Positions 1 to 9,137 of a stretch of 64,000 nt of DNA are shown here, in pieces. Below the pieces are notes generated by a model. It was not told the DNA's origin, ran no database searches, and was given only the letters and a program-made list of their open reading frames with translations. The DNA lies in the NCBI GenBank assembly GCA_026708185.1, contig JAPOVK010000002.1, positions 1 to 64,000 of the forward strand, given 5' to 3'. The first letter of the stretch is position 1, and each line of letters begins with the position of its first letter. The position numbers and the translations under genes are program-made. The stretch is from Gammaproteobacteria bacterium (GTDB lineage Bacteria; Pseudomonadota; Gammaproteobacteria; Pseudomonadales; Azotimanducaceae).

Positions 1-537
1 GCGGCCGTCGCGTCGGATCGTGTCTCGACCCTGCAGGCTGCATTGGTGGAACTCGTTGGATCGAGCCGGGACACCACCGACAGTGGTCCGGCTGGCGAGT
101 CAGCGAGCGTTGCGTTGCAGCAGCCAGGCCCGGTCGGCGCCCTGGTCGACGCACTCCTCGAACGTGAGGGGGATGTTGCGCAGTTCAAGTTGGAACTCAT
201 TCAAGACCGCGCGATGCTGGAGGCGTTGAAGCGGCAAGGCGCTGTGGAAGTCGAGGAGCCCTCTCCGCCGATGGACTTGCGTCTCGCACAGGTCGTGACG
301 GCGCTGCAGGAACAGGCGGCGGTGGTGCAGCGGATCCATGGCCTGCTGAATCGAGAAAACTTCGCCGTGGAGGGCGGGCTCTACCACGTTGCGGACGGCG
401 GGCTGACGGTCGGCCGACCGCCGACTCTGCGACCGCGCGATGTCTACGTGTACGTCTTGCTGTTGTTCGCGGTGGCGACGGCCGTGGTGATCGTCGGCGG
501 CGCGCTTCGGCCCAGGCAGGTCGCCGCCGGCGTCTGA
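1..537 (+). CDS. Chain-length-determinant-like membrane protein, 3' part only
   Basis: The reading frame is open from the first base, so the 5' end lies outside the window; internal TTG or GTG codons should not be taken as the start. About 178 residues are visible: a charged helical stretch rich in Glu, Gln and Leu that looks like a coiled coil, then one C-terminal membrane segment (VYVLLLFAVATAVVIVGG) and a short basic tail. A periplasmic coiled coil followed by a C-terminal transmembrane helix is the layout of Wzz/PCP polysaccharide chain-length regulators. The next genes encode an O-antigen polymerase/ligase-like protein, an amidotransferase and a glycosyltransferase, which fits that role. 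I recognise no Wzz signature motif in the visible part, so the assignment rests on topology and neighbours. Confidence 0.6.
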   Translation, partial: AAVASDRVSTLQAALVELVGSSRDTTDSGPAGESASVALQQPGPVGALVDALLEREGDVAQFKLELIQDRAMLEALKRQGAVEVEEPSPPMDLRLAQVVTALQEQAAVVQRIHGLLNRENFAVEGGLYHVADGGLTVGRPPTLRPRDVYVYVLLLFAVATAVVIVGGALRPRQVAAGV

Positions 538-544
538 GCGGACC

Positions 545-1867
545 GTGACGCCGAGGCACCCGATGGGGCCGCTGCCGCGTGCGACATCTTGGCTGCTGAC
601 GCTGTACTTGGGTACGGCGCCGGTTCAATGGTTGCCGGGTGTCCACTACGACTGGTTGGCGCCGTTCAAAGTTCTCTTGTTTGTCGTCGCGGTCGGGATG
701 GTCTTCGTTGGAACTTCGCGGACGCGACTTCGCCTCCCGGGCGGTCTGGCTGGGCCCTTGGGTTTCGCGGCGCTGGCGGCGTTGGCGGTGCCGGGACTGG
801 CACAATCGAGCCTGGTTCTGTCTGCGGGCTACGTCGTCGATGTGGTATCCGGGGCGGCGATGCTGTGGTGCTTCTACAACGTGGCGCGGCTGGACCCCGA
901 CGCGGCCAGGGTCATCGTGGACCGAAGCGCGATGATCCTGGCGGCGTTTGGTGTACTCGCCCTGATCCTTGCGTTTGCGGGCTTGGGCTTGCAGTCGTCG
1001 TGCTCGACGGCGTCGTTTCGCGATACGGCCTTCGGGTGCTCGCGGACGGCTTGGTCCGGCGGACTGGCGCTCTACTTGCCCGTCCTTGTGGTGTTCGCCT
1101 TCCGCCGGGACATCGGCGTTCTGAGGCGATGGCTTTACCTGGCTTTGGCGGCGGGTGGGTTGGCGGCCCAGGCCGGCGTTGGCGGCCGGGCTGGCTTGGT
1201 CGCGTCCTTCGTCGTGGTTGCCGTCTTCGTCTACTACTTCATGCCGCGCCGCTGGAAGGTGCTCGGGTCGGCCGTCGCCTTGCTGGCAGCCACCGCCGTT
1301 ACCATCCCGACGACGCTGTCGGAGCAACTGCGGTTGGACGAGATTCCGAAAAACCCCACGTCCCTGATGGATTGGAACTACGTGAGTTCCGGCCGGATCG
1401 GCGGTGCGCTTCAAGCTGCGGCGTTCATCGCGGAGCGTCCACTCGCCGGCCACGGCATCGGGGCCGTCAGGGCGGAATTCCGGGGTGGCCGACCCGAGAT
1501 CCACAATCTGTGGCTCAAGTGGGCGGCCTACTGCGGCGTTCTTGCGCCGCTGCTGTTCCTGGGCTTGGTGATCGTGCTTCTGGCGCAGGCTCGTCGGCTG
1601 GCCCGCGTAGTCGACGGCTACCGCTCGGTCGCGGTGGCGTCCGGCCTGGTGATCGTGGCGGGGTTGGTACTGTCGATGCTGGAGCCCGGTACGCCCTTCG
1701 GCGAGTTTCAGAACAACGCGCTGTGGTGGGCAGCAGCCGGCTTGATCGTCGGCATGGCTTCCCAGCGCCCGGAACTCGGTGGTCGATGGCGACGCTGGCT
1801 GCTTGGCGAGAAACAACCGGCGCGAGGGCCGAAACAGGCGGCAGGGGCGCAGACGTGTGCGGCGTAG
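545..1867 (+). CDS. O-antigen ligase/polymerase-like integral membrane protein
   Basis: A 440-residue polytopic membrane protein with about ten hydrophobic segments. A long polar loop near residues 265-330 contains GHGIGAVRAEF and EIHNLWLKW; in the Wzy/WaaL O-antigen ligase family this large periplasmic loop carries the key Arg and His residues. The family polymerises or transfers undecaprenyl-linked glycans at the periplasmic face of the inner membrane. The start is GTG, seven bases after the preceding stop, and the 3' end overlaps the GTG of the amidotransferase gene by 13 bases, so the genes are almost certainly co-transcribed. The sequence does not decide between polymerase and ligase. 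Confidence 0.8.
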   Translation: MTPRHPMGPLPRATSWLLTLYLGTAPVQWLPGVHYDWLAPFKVLLFVVAVGMVFVGTSRTRLRLPGGLAGPLGFAALAALAVPGLAQSSLVLSAGYVVDVVSGAAMLWCFYNVARLDPDAARVIVDRSAMILAAFGVLALILAFAGLGLQSSCSTASFRDTAFGCSRTAWSGGLALYLPVLVVFAFRRDIGVLRRWLYLALAAGGLAAQAGVGGRAGLVASFVVVAVFVYYFMPRRWKVLGSAVALLAATAVTIPTTLSEQLRLDEIPKNPTSLMDWNYVSSGRIGGALQAAAFIAERPLAGHGIGAVRAEFRGGRPEIHNLWLKWAAYCGVLAPLLFLGLVIVLLAQARRLARVVDGYRSVAVASGLVIVAGLVLSMLEPGTPFGEFQNNALWWAAAGLIVGMASQRPELGGRWRRWLLGEKQPARGPKQAAGAQTCAA

Positions 1868-3714
1868 TTGCGATTCTGGACTCCCGCGGCAAGCCGGCGT
1901 CCCCGGTCGAAATCGGCCGAGTCCTCGAAACCATCCGTCATCGTGGTCCGGACGGCACGGGAACCTGGTGCGAGGTGGACGGTGTCGGTCTGGGTCACGT
2001 TCGGCTTGCGGTCATCGACCTGAGCCGGGACAGCGATCAGCCGTTCGTCTCGAACGACGGCTCCCTGGTGATCACGTACAACGGCGAGATCTTCAACTAT
2101 CTGGAACTGCGGACGGAACTCGCTGGGTTGGGTCACACGTTCCGGACGCGTTCCGACACGGAAGTGTTGCTGGCGGCATATGCCGAGTGGGGACATGACG
2201 TCTGCTCGCACTTGAACGGCATGTGGGCGTTCGCGATCTACGACGTCCGCAAGCGAGAACTCTTCTGCTCGAGGGACCGGTTCGGCATCAAGCCGTTGTA
2301 CTACGCCTCGGTCGGCGAGCGGCTGTTGCTGGCCTCCGAGGTCAAGGCGCTGCTCGCGGCAGAGCCGACGCTGGCGCAACTGGAGCCGAGTGCCGTCTCC
2401 AAGCTGATGCGAGCGAGCCTCTCCGGCCATGTTCCGGAACACTTCTGTCGTGGTGTACGACGGCTTCCTGCGGCGCACAACATGGTCGCGAAGCCGGGCG
2501 GGGAGCCCGTGTTCACGCGTTATTGGGACTACCCCGCGAGCATCGATCGCGGTGTGACTTTCGAGGCCGCTTGCGAACAGTTCCGCGCCCTCCTCGTTGA
2601 CGCCGTGCGGCTTCGCATGCGCAGCGACGTGCCGGTCGGGACGACGCTCTCGAGCGGGATGGATTCGTCCAGCCTCGTATGCCTATTGCGAACTTTCTAC
2701 GATGGCGAGCACCAGGCGTTCACGGCCAAGTTCGCAGACAGTGAGGACGACGAGTCGGTTGCCGCCGGTCGACTGGCGCGCGAGCTTGGCATGTCGCACT
2801 TCAGCATTCCGACGTCCGTGGACTTCCTGCCGACGCTCGAGCGCGTTGTTCACCACATGGACGGTCCGACCGAGTGCCCGGCGACGCTTCCGCTTTGGAA
2901 CATCATGCGCGCGATGCGGGAACGGATCGTGGTCTGCCTGGAGGGACAGGGCGCCGATGAGTTGCTGGCCGGCTACTACCAGACGGTAGCGCCGGCAGCG
3001 GTCGTCGATGCCGTCCGCCTCGGGCAGTGGCGTCAGGCCGGTGTTGCGCTCCGCGCGGCGCTCTTGCCGAGGGACGAGGGCAGGCGCGGGGGGATCCGCG
3101 GTGGCTTGGAGTTCGCGAGAGCCGCAGTGCCGTCCGCTCATCGAGCATTCCGCCGGATCCGTGGCGATGAACCGGTCTATTCGGGCGTCTTGGCCGGTGG
3201 TCCCGATGCGCAACCTGAACGAGACAACGCTCCACACTACCGAGAGGCGTTGTCGAACCACTTGCGGCGCAGCCACGAACGCGGACTGGCGACGCTGCTG
3301 CATTACGGGGATGCCATCTCCATGGCGCACTCGATCGAATCCCGACTGCCGTTTCTGGATCACCGGCTGGTCGAGTTCGTGTTCGGCCTGCCCGGGGAAT
3401 ACAAGCTCCGCGACGGCCGTGGCAAAGCGCTGCTGCGGGAGGCGGTGCGTGGCGATGTGCCCGATTCGATTCTCCGCGACCGGCCCAAGCTAGGCTTCGT
3501 GGTGCCGATTCGAGATTGGTTCCGTTCCGAACCGGACGCGACGGTGCTGCCGGTGCTCCTGAGTAGGCGGTGCCGCGAGCGGGGATTGTTCAATCCGAAG
3601 GCGCTGGAACGAGCGCTTCGACGGCACATATCGGGCCGGGTGGACTTGAGCAATCAGATTTTCCGCTGGCTCACCCTTGAGCTGTGGTGCCGCGACGCGC
3701 TGGATGGCGCGTAA
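1855..3714 (+). CDS. Asparagine synthase (glutamine-hydrolysing) family amidotransferase
   Basis: About 619 residues. The GTG start is chosen because it puts Cys at position 2 (MCGVVAILD); this Cys becomes the N-terminal nucleophile of class II glutamine amidotransferases after Met removal. The glutaminase domain follows (RHRGPDG, NGEIFNY, FSCSRDRFGIKPLYY-type region), then a synthetase domain with the pyrophosphate loop SSGMDSSSL near residue 270 and LEGQGADELLAGYY. The family transfers ammonia from glutamine to an ATP-activated carboxylate. Inside polysaccharide loci such paralogues often amidate a sugar acid or a cell-surface component instead of making free asparagine. The 5' end overlaps the O-antigen gene, so it is translationally coupled to that operon. 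Confidence 0.93.
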   Translation: MCGVVAILDSRGKPASPVEIGRVLETIRHRGPDGTGTWCEVDGVGLGHVRLAVIDLSRDSDQPFVSNDGSLVITYNGEIFNYLELRTELAGLGHTFRTRSDTEVLLAAYAEWGHDVCSHLNGMWAFAIYDVRKRELFCSRDRFGIKPLYYASVGERLLLASEVKALLAAEPTLAQLEPSAVSKLMRASLSGHVPEHFCRGVRRLPAAHNMVAKPGGEPVFTRYWDYPASIDRGVTFEAACEQFRALLVDAVRLRMRSDVPVGTTLSSGMDSSSLVCLLRTFYDGEHQAFTAKFADSEDDESVAAGRLARELGMSHFSIPTSVDFLPTLERVVHHMDGPTECPATLPLWNIMRAMRERIVVCLEGQGADELLAGYYQTVAPAAVVDAVRLGQWRQAGVALRAALLPRDEGRRGGIRGGLEFARAAVPSAHRAFRRIRGDEPVYSGVLAGGPDAQPERDNAPHYREALSNHLRRSHERGLATLLHYGDAISMAHSIESRLPFLDHRLVEFVFGLPGEYKLRDGRGKALLREAVRGDVPDSILRDRPKLGFVVPIRDWFRSEPDATVLPVLLSRRCRERGLFNPKALERALRRHISGRVDLSNQIFRWLTLELWCRDALDGA

Positions 3715-3734
3715 GGCAGCGGGGTACGAAGGGC

Positions 3735-4772
3735 ATGGAGCGGAAACGACTATTGCTGCTGCAGGATGGGCTTCCCCCGTTCCGCAAGCCCGTCTACAAC
3801 GGTCTCGCTGAGTACTACGACGTCACGGTCGTTCATTCCGGAGAGCCGAGGACGACAGCGTCCGATCAGTTTCGAGAGGTCGTCCACCCGGTCCGTCACC
3901 GTGGTCCGTTGTGGATTCGCGACCGGACCACGGAGGCCCCCGGTGAGCCGTACGACGTCACTGTTTCGATGTTCGACCTGCGCTGGCCGGACTGCATCCT
4001 GCCGCCGTTGCGTGACCGGTCCGCGTATGGCCGCTGGATTCTTTGGGGCCATGGTTACGGTCGAAGCCGGTTGGCGAGACCCGCGCGGGATTGGCTTGCC
4101 GCGCGCGCTGACGGGGTATTGCTCTACGACGACGGCGCGGCCACGGACATGCAGCAAAGCGGTGTGCGCCCGCACAAGATCTTCATCGCCCCGAATACCG
4201 TCCACGTGGGCAACCATCGGGACTTGAGCGATGCCCCGAAGACCAGCCTGATCTACGTCGGCCGACTCACCAAGGGGAAGAGGGTGGACGTCCTGATCGA
4301 TGCCTTCGCGCGGATCAGGGACCGCATCCCCGATCACGTTCGCGTGGAGGTCGTCGGCGACGGCCACGAGCGAGCCGCCCTCGAACGCCGTGTGCTGCGC
4401 ATGGGTCTATCGGACGCCGTGACATTCTATGGTGCTGTCCATGACGACGAGGTGCTGTCGGACCTGTTCGCGCGCGCCTACGCCTGTGTGGTTCCCGGCT
4501 ACGTTGGCTTGGTCGTGCTGCACAGCTTCGCCTACGGTGTGCCGGTGATTACCCGAAGGGGCGAACCGCATGCGCCGGAGTTTTCGGACTTGGCCCATGG
4601 GAGCAACGCGCTCATCTGCGACCGCGGTGACTTCGCCGATGCCTTGGTCGATGTCTGCACGCACCCCGAGCGGGCGGCGGCACTTGGTCGCAACGCGTAC
4701 CAGTTCTACGCGAGCAAACGAACGCTCGACATGATGCTGTACGGATTCCGCAAGGCGATCGAGGGGTGGTAG
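3735..4772 (+). CDS. GT4-family glycosyltransferase
   Basis: A 345-residue GT-B fold glycosyltransferase. The ATG at 3735 was chosen because the protein then begins MERKRLLLLQDGLPPF, a first beta strand typical of the family. The C-terminal donor-binding half has IYVGRLTKGKRVDVLIDAF, VEVVGDGHERAAL, VTFYGAVHDDEV and the acidic/glycine region VPGYVGLVVLHSFAYGVPVIT, all standard GT4 landmarks. The usual EX7E donor motif is weak: the first Glu is replaced in PGYVGLVVL. Expected role is to add a sugar to a lipid-linked repeat unit in the cytosol. It follows the amidotransferase by 20 bases and is the last gene of the polysaccharide operon before an AT-rich gap. Confidence 0.88.
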   Translation: MERKRLLLLQDGLPPFRKPVYNGLAEYYDVTVVHSGEPRTTASDQFREVVHPVRHRGPLWIRDRTTEAPGEPYDVTVSMFDLRWPDCILPPLRDRSAYGRWILWGHGYGRSRLARPARDWLAARADGVLLYDDGAATDMQQSGVRPHKIFIAPNTVHVGNHRDLSDAPKTSLIYVGRLTKGKRVDVLIDAFARIRDRIPDHVRVEVVGDGHERAALERRVLRMGLSDAVTFYGAVHDDEVLSDLFARAYACVVPGYVGLVVLHSFAYGVPVITRRGEPHAPEFSDLAHGSNALICDRGDFADALVDVCTHPERAAALGRNAYQFYASKRTLDMMLYGFRKAIEGW

Positions 4773-4787
4773 ACGCGACCGTCGGGG

Positions 4788-4865
4788 TTCGTACATCTTT
4801 GTACTAAGAGATTGTTTTATAACATAAAATCGTTCCTGTTCTCTTCACATCGCCTTCGGGACACG
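4788..4865. promoter_or_regulatory. AT-rich intergenic segment with short inverted repeats
   Basis: A sharp local drop in GC between two coding blocks. It holds GTACA-TCTT-TGTAC (4791-4804) and the small palindrome TTATAACATAA. This is the likely promoter or operator region for the hypothetical gene that follows. I cannot fit a clean -35/-10 pair with normal spacing, so orientation is not assigned. Confidence 0.3.
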
Positions 4866-4894
4866 CTATTCTGACTCGACTTCTCGAACCGTGG

Positions 4895-5443
4895 ATGCAG
4901 GCCGTGGAGAAGGGACGAGGCGGAGGCAGACGCGACTCGGTGCGACCGGAGACAGCGTCGGAGGATGCGAGCAGGAGTTCGGGATGCTACGGCGCGCGCG
5001 TGGCGGCTTCGGTCGCTTGCGTAGTTGCGTCGACTGTGTTGGCCGATCCGGTACGTATCGACGTGACCGCGGTGCGCATGGACAACGGACACGCCATGCT
5101 GACCTTGAGCCGTGAGCACTCGGCAGCTTGGTACAGCAAGTTCGCCGAGGTGGTCTTTGGTACCGATTTCCACGACCGCGTGCCGAATGGATGGCGGCAC
5201 AAGGGCGAGCGCAGTGTCAGCGTCCAGGCGTTTGACCTGTACGGCGGTGTCCTGAGGATCAGGAACGTGCCAAGCGACGAATCTTTGTTCCGGCAGCTCA
5301 TGGTTGCCGTGCGGTATGCCTTGGAGCGAACGAACGCCGCCGAGCCACCCGAAGATCCGCCGATCGCCGACAGCAGCCTGACGCCGGTGCTCGAGGAAGT
5401 GTTCCCAGCCGATCAGCGTGGCGTAGAAGATGAAGGACCGTAA
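4895..5443 (+). CDS. Hypothetical exported protein
   Basis: No family recognised. As drawn it is 182 residues. A hydrophobic stretch (VAASVACVVASTVLA, around residues 35-50) followed by DPVRIDV resembles a signal peptide with an Ala-X-Ala cleavage site, so the true start may lie downstream of the ATG used here; the first 33 residues are basic and low in hydrophobicity. The mature part is mixed alpha/beta with several aromatics and no Cys pairs. The 3' end overlaps the next ORF by 14 bases, which suggests the two small genes are translated together. Confidence 0.55.
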   Translation: MQAVEKGRGGGRRDSVRPETASEDASRSSGCYGARVAASVACVVASTVLADPVRIDVTAVRMDNGHAMLTLSREHSAAWYSKFAEVVFGTDFHDRVPNGWRHKGERSVSVQAFDLYGGVLRIRNVPSDESLFRQLMVAVRYALERTNAAEPPEDPPIADSSLTPVLEEVFPADQRGVEDEGP

Positions 5444-5732
5444 TGCCTTGGCCCTGCCCGCGTGGCTGAATGGCCAGACGGTGGCCATCGTCGGCACAGT
5501 GCTTACTGTGGGTGTGGGCATCGGCGCGATGGTGTTCGCGTCCACTTCGAGCATCCGCGGCGAGATCAAAGCCGCACGAGCGGAGTCGCGTACCGACATC
5601 CAGGGGCTCGACGCGCGTCTGCGCGTTGTCGAGCAAGCCATGGCGGCCATACAGGGCCGGCTCGCTGTCAGCCACCCCGAAGCTCAAGGTGCGAGCCCAA
5701 CAGCCCGCGAAGAGAACGACGGCGACGCCTGA
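5430..5732 (+). CDS. Small membrane-anchored coiled-coil protein
   Basis: 100 residues: a short N-terminus, one membrane helix (AIVGTVLTVGVGIGAMVFAS), then a helix with heptad-like spacing (SSIRGEIKAARAE, IQGLDARLRVVEQAM) and a polar tail. The N-anchored coiled coil resembles small proteins found beside many unrelated loci, so no function is assigned. It starts inside the end of the preceding gene in another frame, which points to translational coupling. Confidence 0.6.
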   Translation: MKDRNALALPAWLNGQTVAIVGTVLTVGVGIGAMVFASTSSIRGEIKAARAESRTDIQGLDARLRVVEQAMAAIQGRLAVSHPEAQGASPTAREENDGDA

Positions 5733-5961
5733 CGAGCTAGGCGGGCGCGACGTCGACGACCTCGGACGGCTCGTCGCGCCTCGGGCGACCGACGGTCGTT
5801 GAAAAACGGTGGGCAGCGAGACGTTCGCGGTAGTCCACATGTAGATCAAACTACCGGCTCCGACTACGCTTTCTGGTGTGCACAATCGTTGCGCCGACCA
5901 TTGTCAAGAGAGCGGCGACAGGTGTAAGACCGAGAACGCTTGGGGGCGGAAAGGCAAGTCG

Positions 5962-8742
5962 GTGCGAAAGGGCAGTGGCAACACGGGGCCGAAGGCAGAC
6001 GCTGCGGTCACCCGAGGGACTGGCATTGAGACGGACGCGCCGTGGGACCGGGTGCCGTGGTTGCAGCGCCAGCGCGTGTTGCTGCCGGATCCGGTCGACG
6101 GCTACTTGGACCGGCCGGAACTAGAACGCCGCTGCGGTCTCATGGGACACCGCCTGACCCTTCTTTCCGCGCCGGCCGGTTTCGGCAAGACGGCTCTCCT
6201 TGCGCATCGCTGTCGGGATCTTCGGGAGCAGGGCATTCGTGTCGCGTGGCTGTCACTCGACCAGAGCGACGGTCCCGAGGCGCTGGCGACATACCTCCTG
6301 GCGGCGTTCCAGCAAGCTGGCGTGGAGATCTTCAACCCGCAGGGAACGGAAGCCGTCGCCGAGTTAGGCAGTGGGCCGGATCAGGGAATGAGCAGCGAGG
6401 TAGCCTATCGCTTGAGTGTCCTGATCGCGGCCGTGGAACGGCTCGCGGCCCCCTGTCTGCTCGCGCTCGACGACGTGGAGTGCCTGCGGGACATGGCTGA
6501 CGTACGAGTCCTCAACGTGGTTCTGGAGCGCGCGCCGGCGAACCTTCGCTTTGCCATGGCGTACCGGCAGCGCCCGACCGGCCTCAACATCGCGACGCCG
6601 CTGCTCGACGCCAGCAGCGTGCGCGTATCGGCGGAGCAACTCCGGCTCTCGGATGCGGAGATCGCGCGGTTCTTCCGTACCCCGCTTTCCGGCGGGGCAC
6701 GACGGGCGATCGTGAAACAGTCGGTCGGCTGGCCCCTGGCGCTGCGGATCTTCCGAAACGCGCAAGAGGACGGCCACACGCCGGAAGCAGGTGCCGACAC
6801 GCTGGCCTCCTGGATCGAATCACGGCTGTGGCGCGGATTGGCGGAAAAGGATCGGGAGCTTGTTCTGGACATGGCGCTGTTCGACTGGTTCGACGCGGAG
6901 TTGATGGACGAAGTACTCGATGGGACCGACGCGAGCGCGCGAATTGCAGGCATGCACTCGCTCAACGGGTTGCTCCAGACGACGGCTAACGGAACGACAA
7001 TGCGCCTGCACCCGTTGATTGGCGACTACGGGGCGTCGCGGCGGCAACAGGAAACCCCGGACCGGTTTCGCAGCATCCATGCGGCGATCGCCCGTTCCTT
7101 GGTTCGACGCCGCCAGACCGTCGAGGCGCTGCGCCACGCCAACGCGGCCAAGGACACGGAACTCATAGGGCGTATCGCCGAGCGTTCGGCGTGCCTCACC
7201 GCCGCAGTCCATGATGGCCCTGATGTGACTCGCAAGATCATCGGAATGCTGAACGACGAGATCTTCTCCGAGTACCCAAGGCTGGCGCTTGCCCGGTGTC
7301 AAACACGAACCCAAGCCGGAGACATCGAGGCGGCGGAGAGGGACTACCGAGGCATCTCCATCCGGACTGCCGGTTTCACGCGCGATCGACCCGACGGCGA
7401 CGACCTTGCGCTAGGCATCGAACACAAGCTGCTACTCGGCTTGATGCACGTGTGCGGCTGCCGACCCCACGGGATGGCGGAAGTGGCGGGCATCGAGGAA
7501 GTGGCGGACCTCGTCGCAGCGGGCATCGATCTGCGTATCCGATCCGTCTTCGCCTACGGCATCTGCGTTGCCTCTGCCAACGTGGCTGAATTCGGCCAAG
7601 CGCAGGACTGGGGCAAGCGCGCCTTGGCACAGCTCGGCGAACGCTCGCACCTTGCGCCGCGCGTACTTTACGAGCTGGGACAGATGGCGATGGCCGCAGG
7701 TCGCACGGAAGCGGCCGCCAGCTACTATGGGGACGGGCTTGCGATCGCGCGAAGCTCCTATCTGCGCGACTCCGGTGCGGTGGCGATTGGCCGCGTACGG
7801 AGGGACGAGCTTGCGCTCGAGCAAACCGGGGACGCCACGCCTCTCGGCCGAGGCGCCTCGCTGAGGCTTCTGGGCGAATCAGCCGCCGTGTCGTCGGTCT
7901 ATGCCGCGAGTCTGGGCGTACTCGTTCAGCAGGCACTTTCACGTGGAGACACGGAGAAAGCTGCGCTAATTGTCGAAGACGCTCGGGAATACGCCCTGCG
8001 CACCAGACGCCCGGCGCTCGCAAAGCATGTTGCGGCGCTAGAGGTCACGGTACTTCTGGCGGATGAACAGGTGGAGGAGGCCACGCGAGCCTGGCAGTTC
8101 GACGGGCTGCCCGAATCGGGAGCGGACTGCCTGGACATTCAGCGACGCGGCTGGCGGCAAACGGAGATGCTCGCCACCACGAGGGTGCGGCTGTGCATCG
8201 CGCGAGGGCACATCCAAGCCGCGAAGGAAACCGCGGCGGGGATGCTCCGGTTGGCCGAATCGCGCCACCTGACGCGGACGGTGATGCGAGCAGAGGCGCT
8301 ATCGATGGTCGTGGCGCTGCGGGTGGGAGACGAGCCCGCCGCCATGGGACACCTCGCTGCGTTCGTGCGGCACTACGCCGAGACCGGCTACGCGGCCGGC
8401 CTAGCGACGGACCACGACGTGACAGTGACACTGCTCGATCGGCTCGCCGAAGGGCAGACCCAGGAAGCAGCAGGGCGCCTGGCCGACGTGCTGCGGCGCC
8501 GAGCGATGCGTGGGGCCGCTACGGCGCGTGTATTGACGGCAGCGCAGATCGAGGTGCTGGAACTCGTCGCCCGGGGCGAACCGGACAAGCGCATCGCCTC
8601 GCGCCTGCACCTGAGTGTTGACGGCGTGCGCTACCGGCTGCGTACCGCTTTCGCCAAACTGGGTGTCCGGAATCGGTTCGAAGCCGTACTCAAGGCACGG
8701 GCCACGGGAATCATGCCAAGCGATGCCGCGCCCGGGTCTTGA
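5962..8742 (+). CDS. MalT-like LuxR-family ATP-dependent transcription regulator
   Basis: About 926 residues from a GTG at 5962, preceded by GGAAAGG at a fair distance; the frame is open back to another GTG at 5878. Layout follows the MalT/LAL type: short N-terminus ending LPDPVDGYLDRPEL, a P-loop NTPase with SAPAGFGKTALL (about residues 70-81) and LLALDDVECL as Walker B, a long helical repeat region, then a LuxR-type helix-turn-helix (LTAAQIEVLELVARGEPDKR, VDGVRYRLRTAFAKLGVRNR). Members are STAND-type activators that bind ATP and an inducer before oligomerising on DNA. It stands alone, and its position upstream of the large secreted protein suggests but does not prove that it controls that gene. 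Confidence 0.9.
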   Translation: MRKGSGNTGPKADAAVTRGTGIETDAPWDRVPWLQRQRVLLPDPVDGYLDRPELERRCGLMGHRLTLLSAPAGFGKTALLAHRCRDLREQGIRVAWLSLDQSDGPEALATYLLAAFQQAGVEIFNPQGTEAVAELGSGPDQGMSSEVAYRLSVLIAAVERLAAPCLLALDDVECLRDMADVRVLNVVLERAPANLRFAMAYRQRPTGLNIATPLLDASSVRVSAEQLRLSDAEIARFFRTPLSGGARRAIVKQSVGWPLALRIFRNAQEDGHTPEAGADTLASWIESRLWRGLAEKDRELVLDMALFDWFDAELMDEVLDGTDASARIAGMHSLNGLLQTTANGTTMRLHPLIGDYGASRRQQETPDRFRSIHAAIARSLVRRRQTVEALRHANAAKDTELIGRIAERSACLTAAVHDGPDVTRKIIGMLNDEIFSEYPRLALARCQTRTQAGDIEAAERDYRGISIRTAGFTRDRPDGDDLALGIEHKLLLGLMHVCGCRPHGMAEVAGIEEVADLVAAGIDLRIRSVFAYGICVASANVAEFGQAQDWGKRALAQLGERSHLAPRVLYELGQMAMAAGRTEAAASYYGDGLAIARSSYLRDSGAVAIGRVRRDELALEQTGDATPLGRGASLRLLGESAAVSSVYAASLGVLVQQALSRGDTEKAALIVEDAREYALRTRRPALAKHVAALEVTVLLADEQVEEATRAWQFDGLPESGADCLDIQRRGWRQTEMLATTRVRLCIARGHIQAAKETAAGMLRLAESRHLTRTVMRAEALSMVVALRVGDEPAAMGHLAAFVRHYAETGYAAGLATDHDVTVTLLDRLAEGQTQEAAGRLADVLRRRAMRGAATARVLTAAQIEVLELVARGEPDKRIASRLHLSVDGVRYRLRTAFAKLGVRNRFEAVLKARATGIMPSDAAPGS

Positions 8743-9137
8743 TCGACGATCCGCATCGACGCCTTGACGAGGTGGGCCGCTGCCGTCAAGGGACACCTAA
8801 CGACCTTCTGAGTCCAGCAGCGCCCCATCGGTAGACCGACATCGCGCCAACACTACCGATCGCTTCACCGACTCTACGGTCGCATTCAAGCACCGTCTGC
8901 TAGGGTTCTGCCAAAGACAGCACGCCGCGGATGTGGAAGATGCTGCTGGCCGAGAATCCCCTGAGTTCCGACCTCGACGGCGGTCGTGACTCCTCGCCAC
9001 GTCCGCCGTCGGCACACCCGATGCTGCATCCGGCTCGTAAGCGCCGGTCGCCGAAAAATGGCCTGCGTCCTAGTTTGGTCGCTTACGTCGGGCTGGCCAC
9101 GATGGCGTGTAGGCGAAGTCCGCGTAGGAGGTGGTTC

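Noticed and set aside
197-1816. Long leftward open frame opposite the polysaccharide genes
   Set aside because: Arg/Gln/His-rich translation typical of the antisense of high-GC coding DNA; the rightward genes have clear families.
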